A stretch of 64,000 nucleotides of DNA. Origin: Paenibacillus sp. NFR01 (GTDB lineage: Bacteria > Bacillota > Bacilli > Paenibacillales > Paenibacillaceae). Location: positions 744,001 through 808,000 of the forward strand of contig NZ_FOIK01000002.1 in the NCBI RefSeq assembly GCF_900111565.1, written 5' to 3'. The notes beneath the pieces were generated by a model that worked only from the letters and a program-made list of their open reading frames with translations, made no database searches and was not told the DNA's origin. Both the position numbers and the translations under genes were made by a program. Shown one piece after another: positions 1 through 7,962 of this stretch (positions are counted from its first letter, which is position 1; each line of letters starts with the position of its first letter).

Positions 1-763
1 CGCCGGAACTGCGGGCAAAGCGCTTGAATACCGCAGTGTAACTTCTGCAGTGTACCAACCGGTTAATTCCGGATCCATCACCGGTCTTGCACCGGGTGCC
101 TATGTTGTGCGCTACGCTTCCAAGGCAGGATATCAAGGTCCGACAACCGCTGCCGGCGCGACTGCAATCCCTTACCCGGCCGGTCAATCCGTAACGATTA
201 CCGTTCCCGATTATGTCACTTTTGCCGATGTCGCAGCCTCTTCCTGGTACAATGATGCCGTCGGTTATCTGGCAGCACGCAGCATCGCCACCGGAACGGA
301 CGGCACGCATTTCGCGCCGAATGCCCCGGTTACCCGCGGCCAGTTCACGGTCCTGCTGCTGAAAGCCCTCGGCATCGCGCCGGAAGCGGCAGGCGCGGAT
401 AACTTCGCCGATGCCGGTACGGGTTACTACAGCGGCTATCTCGCCGCTGCGAAGAAGCTCGGCATCGCCACCGGTTCCGGCAGCAACCAGTTCCTGCCGG
501 AGCAAAGCCTTACGCGCGAAGAGCTGTTCACCCTGCTCTACCGCGCGCTGAATGCACTGGGCCAGCTTCCGGCCCAGCAGACCGGTACCGGATTGTCCGG
601 CTACAGCGATGCCGGACAGTTCGCCGCCTTTGCGCAGGAGGCTGTGCAAGCCTTGAGCGCAAGCGGCATCGTTCAAGGCAACGGCGGCAAGCTGGAGCCG
701 AAAGCTCTAACGACGCGGGCCCAAGCGGCTCAGGTCCTCTACAACCTGCTGTCCCGTTCGTAA
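1..763 (+). CDS. SLH-domain surface protein, C-terminal part (5' end outside window)
   Basis: The reading frame is open from base 2, so only the C-terminal end (about 254 residues) is in the window. The first 75 residues look like the end of a beta-sandwich or Big-type domain (motif SGSITGLAPGAYVVRY). Three SLH repeats follow, recognisable by FADVAASSWYNDAVGYL, a diverged second copy with LTREELFTLLYRAL, and a third ending in TTRAQAAQVLYNLL just before the stop. SLH triplets bind pyruvylated secondary cell-wall polymer and hold exported proteins at the surface in Bacillales. The N-terminal function cannot be seen. A terminator follows 13 bases after the stop. Confidence 0.85.
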   Translation, partial: AGTAGKALEYRSVTSAVYQPVNSGSITGLAPGAYVVRYASKAGYQGPTTAAGATAIPYPAGQSVTITVPDYVTFADVAASSWYNDAVGYLAARSIATGTDGTHFAPNAPVTRGQFTVLLLKALGIAPEAAGADNFADAGTGYYSGYLAAAKKLGIATGSGSNQFLPEQSLTREELFTLLYRALNALGQLPAQQTGTGLSGYSDAGQFAAFAQEAVQALSASGIVQGNGGKLEPKALTTRAQAAQVLYNLLSRS

Positions 764-775
764 CCCGTAAAACGA

Positions 776-818
776 AACATCCCCTCCAAGTCCACGGTGG
801 CTTGAAGGGGATGTTTTA
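776..818. terminator. Bidirectional intrinsic terminator
   Basis: AACATCCCCTcCAAG pairs with CTTGaAGGGGATGTT around a short loop and is followed by TTTTAT. It lies between the convergent SLH gene and the small hypothetical gene, with A/T runs on both sides. Confidence 0.75.
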
Positions 819-853
819 TATTTTGTGCATATATGCGGCGGCTCTGCCTATCC

Positions 854-1210
854 TTAAATCATCCCGCCGGCTTCCTCAATAAGGGATAACGCCTGATGAA
901 AATCCGCCTCATCGATGACTACGGTCAAAAGCACGTTGCGGCCTGTCGGTCCGCCGGCTCCACCGTCGCTCATTCCGCTGGCGCTGGGATCAGCCGCCGC
1001 CATTACGCCGGCGTCGGGATGCCCGGTGGCCGCCGTTCCCAGCGTCGTGAGCTGGCCATTGGCGGGAATATAGGCATCATTGAATCCTCCGCTGTATCTG
1101 CTGAAGTAGTCGATGGACATGTCGGCGACGCGCATGGACTCCAGTCTGCGGGAGACGCTCTGCGCTTCTTCCGGGCTTTTAAAGTATGCTAATATATTTT
1201 TTTCGGTCAT
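854..1210 (-). CDS. Hypothetical protein, two alpha/beta half-domains
   Basis: A 118-residue protein I do not recognise by name. It starts at an ATG preceded by GAGAGGA about 9 bases upstream. Residues 4-28 (ILAYFKSPEEAQSVSRRLES) and 93-118 (VLLTVVIDEADFHQALSLIE) both read as a beta strand followed by a helix, joined by a Gly/Ala/Ser-rich linker. This is what a small ferredoxin-like or stress-protein-17M-like fold would look like. There is no signal peptide or membrane segment, so it is probably cytoplasmic. It is likely monocistronic: the next gene on this strand, YceI, ends 130 bases upstream. Confidence 0.6.
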   Translation of the reverse strand: MTEKNILAYFKSPEEAQSVSRRLESMRVADMSIDYFSRYSGGFNDAYIPANGQLTTLGTAATGHPDAGVMAAADPSASGMSDGGAGGPTGRNVLLTVVIDEADFHQALSLIEEAGGMI

Positions 1211-1343
1211 GGAGTGTAGTCCTCTCTATATAAGACTGGGTGTATTGCCCTTCTCCATTGTAGCGTGCGCCCGACCGCCCAATTTTATCCGCAGCTGGGT
1301 TGCTCTCTCGTTTCTTTTTTGTTTTTCCGGCTATATCCTTGCG

Positions 1344-2063
1344 TTATTGCCTATCCAGCACAAGCTCCAGCCGCACTTCCAAATCGTTTTCGGTATCCAG
1401 CACGATGGAATGCGGGTTGGTCATGCCGAAATCGGCAAAGGTCACGACTGTCGTACCTGATAACATCAGCTGTCCGGCGCTGTATACCGCCTGCGATTGG
1501 AACGTAACCTCCTTTTCAATGCCTTTGACCGTCAGCGTCCCTTTCATTTCCACCGGAACCGCCGTTCCTTCCGTCCACTCCGCCGGCAGTGCCGAGAAGG
1601 AAGTAGCCATAAATTCGGCCTGCGGGAATTGTGCGACATCCAGGAAGTCACCGCTCTTCACGTGCTCGTCCCGCTGGCCGTTGCCGGAATCAAGCGTGGT
1701 CATGTCGATGGTTCCTTCGCCGTTCATCGCGGCCGCGTCCTCCAGATTGACCTCCCAGCTTCCATCTACCGAAGGGTCCACGAAGTTGACGGTTTCCTTG
1801 GAGGTAGTGACAGACCAGTACACTTTGGAGGCATCCGTGATCGACCAGCTTCCGTTTAGCTGATCCCCGGTGACCGGCGCTGCCGCCGCATTTGCCGTAT
1901 TTATTCCTGCCGCCCCTGTGCTGCTGTTGTTTGCCGACTGTTCAGGGATGACCGACTCGATCTCCACATTATTCCCCAAACTATTGTTAAGCAAAATAAA
2001 AGCGGCAACGGCACCCGCAGCCACAACAACCGCGGCGCTCCACACCCAGGTACTCTTCTTCAT
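1344..2063 (-). CDS. YceI-family protein with N-terminal membrane anchor
   Basis: About 239 residues from the ATG at 2063, chosen because GGAGG lies 8 bases upstream; the frame stays open further 5' but lacks a ribosome site there. Residues 7-28 form one hydrophobic segment (VWSAAVVVAAGAVAAFILL) acting as uncleaved anchor or signal, followed by a low-complexity Asn/Ala/Thr linker. The YceI beta-barrel domain follows (GSWSITDASKVYWSVTTSKE near its start; KGTLTVKGIEKEVTF and VTFADFGMTNP later). YceI proteins bind isoprenoid or amphiphilic lipids in a lipocalin-like barrel. Here the protein would face outward from the membrane. It is divergent from the two-component system starting at 2225, so the two may be co-regulated; that is inference. 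Confidence 0.8.
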   Translation of the reverse strand: MKKSTWVWSAAVVVAAGAVAAFILLNNSLGNNVEIESVIPEQSANNSSTGAAGINTANAAAAPVTGDQLNGSWSITDASKVYWSVTTSKETVNFVDPSVDGSWEVNLEDAAAMNGEGTIDMTTLDSGNGQRDEHVKSGDFLDVAQFPQAEFMATSFSALPAEWTEGTAVPVEMKGTLTVKGIEKEVTFQSQAVYSAGQLMLSGTTVVTFADFGMTNPHSIVLDTENDLEVRLELVLDRQ

Positions 2064-2224
2064 TTGCATTCCCTCCATCCGGATTTGTAGTTTATCTCTC
2101 TGGCTTGGCCCCATTCTAGCAAAGCAATGTGTCGGGAAGAAGTCGAAGCGGCAGGACGGACAATGTGGTAAAATGACCATAATTTTAACTATCGTCTGCT
2201 GTAAAGGGCAAGGAGGCTCCACCC

Positions 2225-2905
2225 ATGAAATCGATTCTGCTCGTTGAAGATGAAGAAGCCATCGCCCGCGTGCTCACCGCTTATTTGCGGAAAGCCGGCT
2301 TTCAGGTAACCCGCGCCGCCGACGGGCAAGCCGCGCTTGAGGCTTTCGAAACATCGCCGCCTTCGCTGATTCTGCTCGACATTATGCTGCCGAACATCGA
2401 CGGCTTCGAGCTGCTGCACCTGATCCGTGAAAAAAGCAGATGCCCGATCATCATGCTGACCGCCAGAGACGGCATCAAGGACCGTCTGGCCGGACTGGAC
2501 GGCGGCGCCGATGACTATATGTCCAAGCCGTTCGTGCCGGAAGAAGTGGTGGCCCGCGTTCACGCCGTGTTGCGCCGGCCTTCCTATTGGTCCGACGGCA
2601 GCGGCAAGCGCCATTTCGGCAGCCTGCTCGTCGATTTTGCCGCGCGCCACGTGTTCCTGAATCATGCCGAGGTGAACTTAAGCCCGCGGGAGATGTCGGT
2701 GCTGCTGTTCCTCGCGGAGCGGCCGAACCAAATCTGTACGCGGGAGCAGCTGATCGAGCGGGTATGGGAGATGGATTACGAAGGGAGTGACCGCGCGGTG
2801 GATTTATCGATCAAAAGATTGCGCCAAGCCTTGCAGCACTGGCCGGCGGACGAGGGCGAGATCCGCACCCTGCGCGGGATCGGGTACCAGCTATGGACCG
2901 AATGA
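2225..2905 (+). CDS. OmpR/PhoB-family response regulator
   Basis: 226 residues with a strong ribosome site (GCAAGGAGG) before the ATG. The receiver domain covers residues 1-115: the acidic pair in LLVEDEE, phospho-acceptor Asp52 in LLDIMLPNIDG, the conserved Thr in MLTARDG and the Lys in MSKPF. A winged-helix DNA-binding domain covers about 130-226 (LSPREMSVLLFLAE, the recognition-helix region DRAVDLSIKRLRQAL and RTLRGIGYQL). The stop overlaps the ATG of the histidine kinase by four bases, so the two are translationally coupled and form a cognate pair. The stimulus is not evident; the divergent YceI gene suggests an envelope-related input. Confidence 0.9.
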   Translation: MKSILLVEDEEAIARVLTAYLRKAGFQVTRAADGQAALEAFETSPPSLILLDIMLPNIDGFELLHLIREKSRCPIIMLTARDGIKDRLAGLDGGADDYMSKPFVPEEVVARVHAVLRRPSYWSDGSGKRHFGSLLVDFAARHVFLNHAEVNLSPREMSVLLFLAERPNQICTREQLIERVWEMDYEGSDRAVDLSIKRLRQALQHWPADEGEIRTLRGIGYQLWTE

Positions 2906-4302
2906 AGCAGCCGCGTGCCCGGACCTCCATCCTTGCCTACTGGACGCTTCGGTACCTGCTCATCATCAGCGTCGGCCTGCTGCTGACGGCGCTTGTTACC
3001 TTCTGGTGGATTCAGCAGGAGGCGATGAATAACCGAATGCAGACCACCGGCCTGCTAGCCCAGGAGATCGCCGACCGCAGCGTCAATGCCGCCGGGAACC
3101 TGGAGATCAGCCCTGCGCTCGGAGCGCTGATTGAAGACCGCAAACGCTTTTTCAAGCTGACGGTGGAGATGTGCGTCATTGTGACCGACAATTCCGGGAA
3201 GCTGCTGTTCTCGCAGCCGGAGCTGAGCGACGCCGAGATGCGCTTCAAGCTCAACGACAGCCTGAACGCTCCGCGCAGCCCGGAGTTCAAGGCCGCTTCC
3301 GCGCTGATTCAAACCGGCGGCAAGAAGCTGGGCAACGTGCTGGTGCTGCAGTCCAAACGTTCGCTGCGCCATATTCCGCAGGAAGAGATCACGTTCTTCG
3401 CTATTTTGATCGGTTTCCTGATCCTGCTCAGCTGGCTGACGATTTATCTGCTCGCGGGCAAACTGGCCAAACCGATTCAGCGGGTAGCCGCGGCCGCTGC
3501 ACAGGTCAGCGACGGGGATTACAATATCAGTCTCGGTACCGGCGCCAAGGAACGGGAGATTCACGAGCTGCTGCTATCGTTCGAAGAGATGACGGCAAAG
3601 CTGCGGCAATTCGAGCAATCCCGGGCCGTCATGCTGGCCGGCGTGTCCCACGAGCTCAAAACGCCGGTTACTTCGATCAAAGGATTGGTTCATGCGGTAC
3701 GCGAAGGGGTAGTCGAAGGCGGGGAAGCGGAAGAATTCCTGGACATTGCCTTGCTGGAGGCGGAGCGGCTGCAGCGCATGGTCGCTGATCTGCTCGACTA
3801 CAACGCGCTCGCCGCCGGCATTGTTCCGATCAGCCACGACCGGCTGGAGCTGGGTCCGCTGCTGGAGGAAATCCTCTATCAATGGAGACTAACCCAGGAG
3901 GCTGCCGTGGAAGAGCCGGTGCTGCGCTTGCCTAAGGCTCCGCTGGCGGTCCGCGGCGATCCGCTGCGCATCCAGCAGATTGTTGTCAACCTGCTGAACA
4001 ACAGCTTGCAGGCCAAGCCCCCCGGACAGAGCTTACACCTGACCCTAACCCTGACGGCCGATTCCCGGGGCGATGCAGAAATCTGTATCACAGATAATGG
4101 ACCGGGCATTGCGCCGGAGATCCGTAACCAGGTATTCGAGGCCTTTTTCCGCAGCGGCGGCAAACAAAGCACGCTGCGCGGCCTGGGTCTCGGCCTGACG
4201 TTCAGCCGGCTGCTGGCCGAAGCCATGGGCGGCAGCCTGACGCTGGGCGATCCGGAGGGAGACGGCTGTACCTTCATCCTGACGCTGTCGCGCTGGACGT
4301 AG
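2902..4302 (+). CDS. Sensor histidine kinase (HAMP, HisKA, HATPase)
   Basis: About 466 residues from the ATG at 2902, which overlaps the regulator's TGA; an in-frame ATG at 2893 is an alternative. One membrane segment lies near residues 15-35 and another near 160-185, bracketing an extracytoplasmic sensor loop of about 125 residues. HAMP follows (AGKLAKPIQRVAAAAAQV), then the dimerisation helix with the phospho-His in SHELKTPVTSIKG, then the ATPase domain with N box (VVNLLNNSLQA), G1 (DNGPGIAP) and G2 (GLGLGLTFSRLLAEAMGG). It phosphorylates the regulator encoded just upstream. The gene ends 36 bases before a strong terminator, so the operon is two genes. Confidence 0.9.
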   Translation: MKQPRARTSILAYWTLRYLLIISVGLLLTALVTFWWIQQEAMNNRMQTTGLLAQEIADRSVNAAGNLEISPALGALIEDRKRFFKLTVEMCVIVTDNSGKLLFSQPELSDAEMRFKLNDSLNAPRSPEFKAASALIQTGGKKLGNVLVLQSKRSLRHIPQEEITFFAILIGFLILLSWLTIYLLAGKLAKPIQRVAAAAAQVSDGDYNISLGTGAKEREIHELLLSFEEMTAKLRQFEQSRAVMLAGVSHELKTPVTSIKGLVHAVREGVVEGGEAEEFLDIALLEAERLQRMVADLLDYNALAAGIVPISHDRLELGPLLEEILYQWRLTQEAAVEEPVLRLPKAPLAVRGDPLRIQQIVVNLLNNSLQAKPPGQSLHLTLTLTADSRGDAEICITDNGPGIAPEIRNQVFEAFFRSGGKQSTLRGLGLGLTFSRLLAEAMGGSLTLGDPEGDGCTFILTLSRWT

Positions 4303-4337
4303 CGGCAGCGGCGTTCTGCAACAACGTTCCTCACAGC

Positions 4338-4386
4338 AAAAATCCCCCTCAACTCAGCCCATGGGCTTGATTTAAGGGGGATTTTG
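4338..4386. terminator. Bidirectional intrinsic terminator
   Basis: AAAATCCCCCT pairs with AAGGGGGATTTT around a 21-base interior that can itself fold (GCCCATGGGC). It sits between the kinase gene and the convergent membrane-protein gene and serves both strands. Confidence 0.85.
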
Positions 4387-4393
4387 CATGACG

Positions 4394-5068
4394 TTAACGA
4401 TAGGATAAACCGGTCCGCCGGTTCGCCAGCCTGGAGATTGCCATCCAGATTGACCCGATCAGCAGCAGCTCGAATATATTCGTTATTGCAGAGCTTTCGA
4501 GATCAAACGGGATCAGGCTTCCGGCAATCATCAGCAGCGAACCCCAGAATAATACCGGGGTTACTTTGCGTTTCCACAGAATGATCCCCGCCGCGAACAG
4601 CGGGATCATAACGAGGATGAACATCAGGGGCGGGCCTGAAGCCTCTTCTGCAGGCACATAACGGAGCGCTCCGTATTCCCGCACCGGCTCCAGCACAAGG
4701 CTCAGCGTCTGTTTGGCCAGCTCCAACAGGATCAGCGCCGCCGTGTACAGGACAAACATCCATCCGGCCAGCGGCTTTTGAGCCCATGGACTCCCGGCTT
4801 GGCGAATCAGGTCCAAGGAGATCCACGCCAGCAGCGGCGTACAGAACGCATGCAGCCAAAACCGCACCACGTTCAGCCCTTTAAGCAGCTCGCCTTCATC
4901 AAGCGTGGTTCCCAAGGCCATAATGCCGTTATCCCAGACCAGCGCCGCAGTCAGCAGGAATAGCAAATACCGCGGTCCATGTCTATCCTCCCGCTTCCAT
5001 AATGCAAAACCGTAGATCAGCAGCAGCAGATACAGCACGGCAATTACGGCGTAAATTAAAGTATCCAA
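4394..5068 (-). CDS. Multi-pass membrane protein, unknown function
   Basis: 224 residues starting at a TTG: AAGGAGGG lies 7 bases upstream and no ATG fits better. Six or seven hydrophobic stretches are visible (about residues 3-23, 33-52, 66-86, 100-120, 145-165, 170-190, 195-212), with charged loops such as KREDRHGPR and RLANRRTG. I recognise no catalytic or transport signature. It is divergent from the ArsB/NhaD-type transporter at 5209. The call is limited to integral membrane protein. Confidence 0.65.
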   Translation of the reverse strand: MDTLIYAVIAVLYLLLLIYGFALWKREDRHGPRYLLFLLTAALVWDNGIMALGTTLDEGELLKGLNVVRFWLHAFCTPLLAWISLDLIRQAGSPWAQKPLAGWMFVLYTAALILLELAKQTLSLVLEPVREYGALRYVPAEEASGPPLMFILVMIPLFAAGIILWKRKVTPVLFWGSLLMIAGSLIPFDLESSAITNIFELLLIGSIWMAISRLANRRTGLSYR

Positions 5069-5140
5069 GTGCGATCCCTCCTTACGCTACATTACCCTCT
5101 ATGGGCCCGGTATTTACTTTAGGCCCGAAAAAAAGTAAGG

Positions 5141-5194
5141 TATAGTAGGTATCATTCAGGAAAGAGAGCCTGGCTTCGAGGCTCTTTTTATTTT
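5141..5194 (+). promoter_or_regulatory. Leader with terminator-like hairpin ahead of the transporter gene
   Basis: AGAGCC (5165-5170) pairs with GGCTCT (5180-5185) around TGGCTTCGA and is followed by TTTTTATTTT. This has the form of an intrinsic terminator and ends only about 15 bases before the transporter ATG. TATAGT at 5141-5146 could be a -10 box, and TTACTTT/AAAGTAA (5114-5138) form an inverted repeat around it. No gene on this strand lies upstream that needs terminating, so attenuation of the downstream gene is the natural reading. Confidence 0.5.
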
Positions 5195-5208
5195 ATATAG
5201 GAGGTACT

Positions 5209-6489
5209 ATGGAACAACAAGCCATTGCTGCTATCATTATTTTTCTAGTCGTCTATGCACTGATCATTTCCGAAAAAATCCACCGGACGATTCTGGCGAT
5301 GTTGGGCGCCGTTTTGATGGTCGTGGCCGGTATTGTCGATCAGGAAACCGCGTTGCATCATATCGATTTCAATACCATCGGGTTACTGGTCGGAATGATG
5401 ATTATCGTCGGGGTCACCGCCGAGACGGGGCTATTCAAATATGTGGCCTTAAAGGCCGCCAAATGGGCAAAAGGAAAGCCGACGCGTATTATGATTGCCC
5501 TAATGCTCATTACGGCTGTGGGCTCCGCGTTTCTGGATAATGTTACGACCGTTCTCCTGATTGCGCCGGTTACCTTCAGCATCACCAGACAGCTCCGGAT
5601 CAATCCCGTGCCTTTTCTTATAACGCAGATTATAGCCTCGAATGTGGGCGGCACGGCCACTCTGATCGGCGATCCTCCTAATATCATGATCGGAAGCGCG
5701 GTCAAAGAGCTGACCTTCCTTGCCTTCATCAACAATTTAACGCCGGTGATCATCATCATTCTGCTGGCCTACCTGCCCCTCTTTATTCTGATGTTCCGGA
5801 AGCAGATCCAATCGAAGCCTGAATATCAGCAGAGCTTGATGGAGATGGATGAATCCGCCCTCATCACCGACCGGAGATTGTTGGCAAAATGTCTTGCGGT
5901 GCTCGCCGTCACGATTGCCGGCTTTTTCCTGCATCAGAGCCTGCACCTGGAGTCCGCCACTGTAGCGCTCAGCGGGGCCTTTTTGCTGCTGCTGTTAACA
6001 GGCGAGCCTCTGCTTGAAAAGGCGTTTCGCAGCGTGGAGTGGATTACGATTTTCTTCTTTATCGGATTGTTCGTGCTCGTATCCGGGCTGGTTGAAACCG
6101 GAGTCATCGCCAAATTGGCCGAAAAAGCAATCGAGGTGACTGGAGGAAACATGTTTGCCACCTCAATGCTTATTCTTTGGCTAAGCGCTATCGCTTCCGC
6201 TTTCCTGGACAATATTCCTTTTGTAGCAACAATGATTCCCCTGATTCAGGATATGGGAAACATGGGGATCAGCAATCTTGAACCGTTGTGGTGGAGCCTT
6301 GCTTTGGGCGCCTGTCTAGGCGGAAACGGCACGCTCATTGGCGCGAGCGCTAACTTGATTGTAGCGGGACTGTCAGGCAAGGAAGGATACCCCATCACTT
6401 TTCTGAAATACCTGAAATACGGCTTTCCACTAATGATTCTCTCGATATTGCTGTCAAGCGTCTACATCTACCTGCGCTATCTGATGTAA
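5209..6489 (+). CDS. ArsB/NhaD (ion transporter superfamily) permease
   Basis: 426 residues with ribosome site AGGAGG before the ATG. About 11 hydrophobic segments run the full length in two homologous halves. Each half carries the superfamily signature: SAFLDNVTTVLLIAPV and GDPPNIMIG in the first, SAFLDNIPFVATMIPL and GGNGTLIGASANLI in the second. The family includes arsenite pumps, Na+/H+ antiporters of the NhaD type and the human P protein; substrate cannot be read from sequence. No arsenate reductase or arsR is nearby, so an Na+ or organic-anion role is as likely as arsenite export. A 92-residue protein follows 15 bases later and is probably co-transcribed. Confidence 0.8.
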   Translation: MEQQAIAAIIIFLVVYALIISEKIHRTILAMLGAVLMVVAGIVDQETALHHIDFNTIGLLVGMMIIVGVTAETGLFKYVALKAAKWAKGKPTRIMIALMLITAVGSAFLDNVTTVLLIAPVTFSITRQLRINPVPFLITQIIASNVGGTATLIGDPPNIMIGSAVKELTFLAFINNLTPVIIIILLAYLPLFILMFRKQIQSKPEYQQSLMEMDESALITDRRLLAKCLAVLAVTIAGFFLHQSLHLESATVALSGAFLLLLLTGEPLLEKAFRSVEWITIFFFIGLFVLVSGLVETGVIAKLAEKAIEVTGGNMFATSMLILWLSAIASAFLDNIPFVATMIPLIQDMGNMGISNLEPLWWSLALGACLGGNGTLIGASANLIVAGLSGKEGYPITFLKYLKYGFPLMILSILLSSVYIYLRYLM

Positions 6490-6504
6490 AAAAAGGAGGT
6501 CCCT

Positions 6505-6783
6505 ATGATTAAATATACCTACGACCGGCGGATTCTCTCCATTCAGGAAACGGCAGCCGGAAGAGACGTTGAATTCCAGATCGAGTTCCATGAAGACAAC
6601 GGCCTGGAGGCCGGGCTTCTGGATATCCAGCGCCAATTTGACAATAACGAGGTTATAACGGATGTGATGTTCTACTCTTATCCCCATAGGAAGCATCTGG
6701 TCGTTGTCAGACAGGATTTTTACATTGATTTTGTTCTTGCGTTGATGAAACAACGCTTGTTATTGAGCGTGCAATGGGAATAG
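6505..6783 (+). CDS. Small conserved-looking protein, unknown function
   Basis: 92 residues behind a perfect AAAAAAAGGAGG ribosome site, 15 bases after the transporter gene and therefore probably in its operon. The sequence is mixed alpha/beta (YTYDRRILSIQETA, DVMFYSYPHRKHLVVV, FYIDFVLALMKQRLL) with no membrane segment, Cys pair or signal peptide. I do not recognise the family. Position suggests an accessory or unrelated cytosolic partner of the transporter. Confidence 0.6.
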   Translation: MIKYTYDRRILSIQETAAGRDVEFQIEFHEDNGLEAGLLDIQRQFDNNEVITDVMFYSYPHRKHLVVVRQDFYIDFVLALMKQRLLLSVQWE

Positions 6784-6935
6784 CCCGCGGAGTGTTTGTG
6801 TAACGCAGGCCAAAAAGCCAAACCTGCCCGGGTGGCCTACCTCCGTCATCGCCAAGTGTCCAAGCTCAAACGCGGTGAGCCGCCGTCAAACGCCGCGATA
6901 ATGCGTAACGCGGGCAGGAAGCGCTCCCCGCAGCT
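6784..6935. other. Intergenic region between convergent genes
   Basis: About 150 bases with no credible gene. GCAGG/CCTGC (about 6804-6826) can form a weak hairpin but has no U-run on either strand, so I do not call a terminator. Confidence 0.4.
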
Positions 6936-7766
6936 TTATTCCTTGCGCCGCACCGGAATCCATACTTCGCATACCGACTCAGACTTAGCCTCGTCCAGCC
7001 AGCGGTATTTTTCCAGGCAAGGCCCTTCTGCCTGTTCGAAATTCGTCGAAGGGAACCACTCCGCATAAATCCGTCTCCATACATTGATGATCTCGAGTCC
7101 AATTTCGGAATCTTCCGGAATCGTCTCCCGGCTGTCGAATACGGCGTAGGTTTGGGCAGGTATGGCAAGCACCGTTAAATCCCCGGGAACTTCCGTACCT
7201 ACAGGCACCGGATATCCCATCATGTACCGCTTGGAACCGTCTTCCGCAAAGTCAAAATGGTAGCCGTTCAGCAGCGATCCATGCGGGCGGCCAACGGCCT
7301 CGTTGATCCGGTTATGCGTGCCGTCGGTCCAGATCTTCTCCACAAAAGCCGGAATCTCGCGGGCATGCTCCTTCTCCAGAATGACCTCCTTGCCAATGGC
7401 CTTCGTTTCCTCTTCTTGCACCAACCGATAATTCATTTCAGTCTCCCCTTTAATCTGAAGTTGAAAGGAGATCCGGGGAAAAGCTTTCAGACGCACATTT
7501 TCTCTGCGCGCTGCAAGCGGCGTAACCCCATGCACCCGTTGGAACGCTTTGGTGAACGCCTCGGGGCTGTCATAGCCGTACTTGAGCGCAATATCAATGA
7601 CCTTGGCGGTTGTCCCAGTCAGCTCTTCCGCCGCCAGCGTAAGCCTGCGATTGCGGATATATTCCGACACCGTAAATCCGGTCAGGGCGTGGAACATCCG
7701 CTGGAAATGATATTTAGACGACAATGCCGCCCGTGCGATTTCATCCATGACCATTCCGGACTGCAA
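6936..7766 (-). CDS. AraC-family regulator with GyrI-like effector domain, 5' end frameshifted
   Basis: The open frame encodes an AraC-type helix-turn-helix (SSKYHFQRMFHALTGFTVSE and KYGYDSPEAFTKAFQRVHG), then a GyrI-like effector-binding domain (about residue 95 onward, containing IPAQTYAVFDSR) ending in VCEVWIPVRR. Such proteins are cytosolic regulators that bind small hydrophobic or cationic ligands. The in-frame start available is a TTG at 7766, which removes about 17 residues of the first DNA-binding helix. The missing residues (KLRQAIDYIEEHL) are encoded just upstream in the same frame but are cut by TAA at 7806-7808. An ATG at 7818, with a GAGAGGAG ribosome site, opens in the neighbouring frame. 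Removing one C near 7803-7805 would restore a normal start (M-E-A-L-S-K-L-R-Q). This is either a recent frameshift or a sequencing error. Confidence 0.75.
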   Translation of the reverse strand: MQSGMVMDEIARAALSSKYHFQRMFHALTGFTVSEYIRNRRLTLAAEELTGTTAKVIDIALKYGYDSPEAFTKAFQRVHGVTPLAARRENVRLKAFPRISFQLQIKGETEMNYRLVQEEETKAIGKEVILEKEHAREIPAFVEKIWTDGTHNRINEAVGRPHGSLLNGYHFDFAEDGSKRYMMGYPVPVGTEVPGDLTVLAIPAQTYAVFDSRETIPEDSEIGLEIINVWRRIYAEWFPSTNFEQAEGPCLEKYRWLDEAKSESVCEVWIPVRRKE

Positions 7767-7962
7767 ATGCTCTTCGATATAATCAATGGCCTGCCGCAGC
7801 TTGGCTTAATGCTTCCATTCCCCACCACTCCTCTCTCCACCAGTGTAAAGGCAGGCTGCATCCGATTCCTGTTCGGACGTGCTTTCATTTGTCCGTCCTC
7901 ATAACACCGCTGTTCAAAAAATGCTACACTAGTTCCAACTTAAACTTTCAAAGGTGATTCCA

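Noticed and set aside
6784..6935. Possible gene or remnant between the small protein and the AraC regulator
   Set aside because: No frame with start, ribosome site or recognisable motif on either strand.
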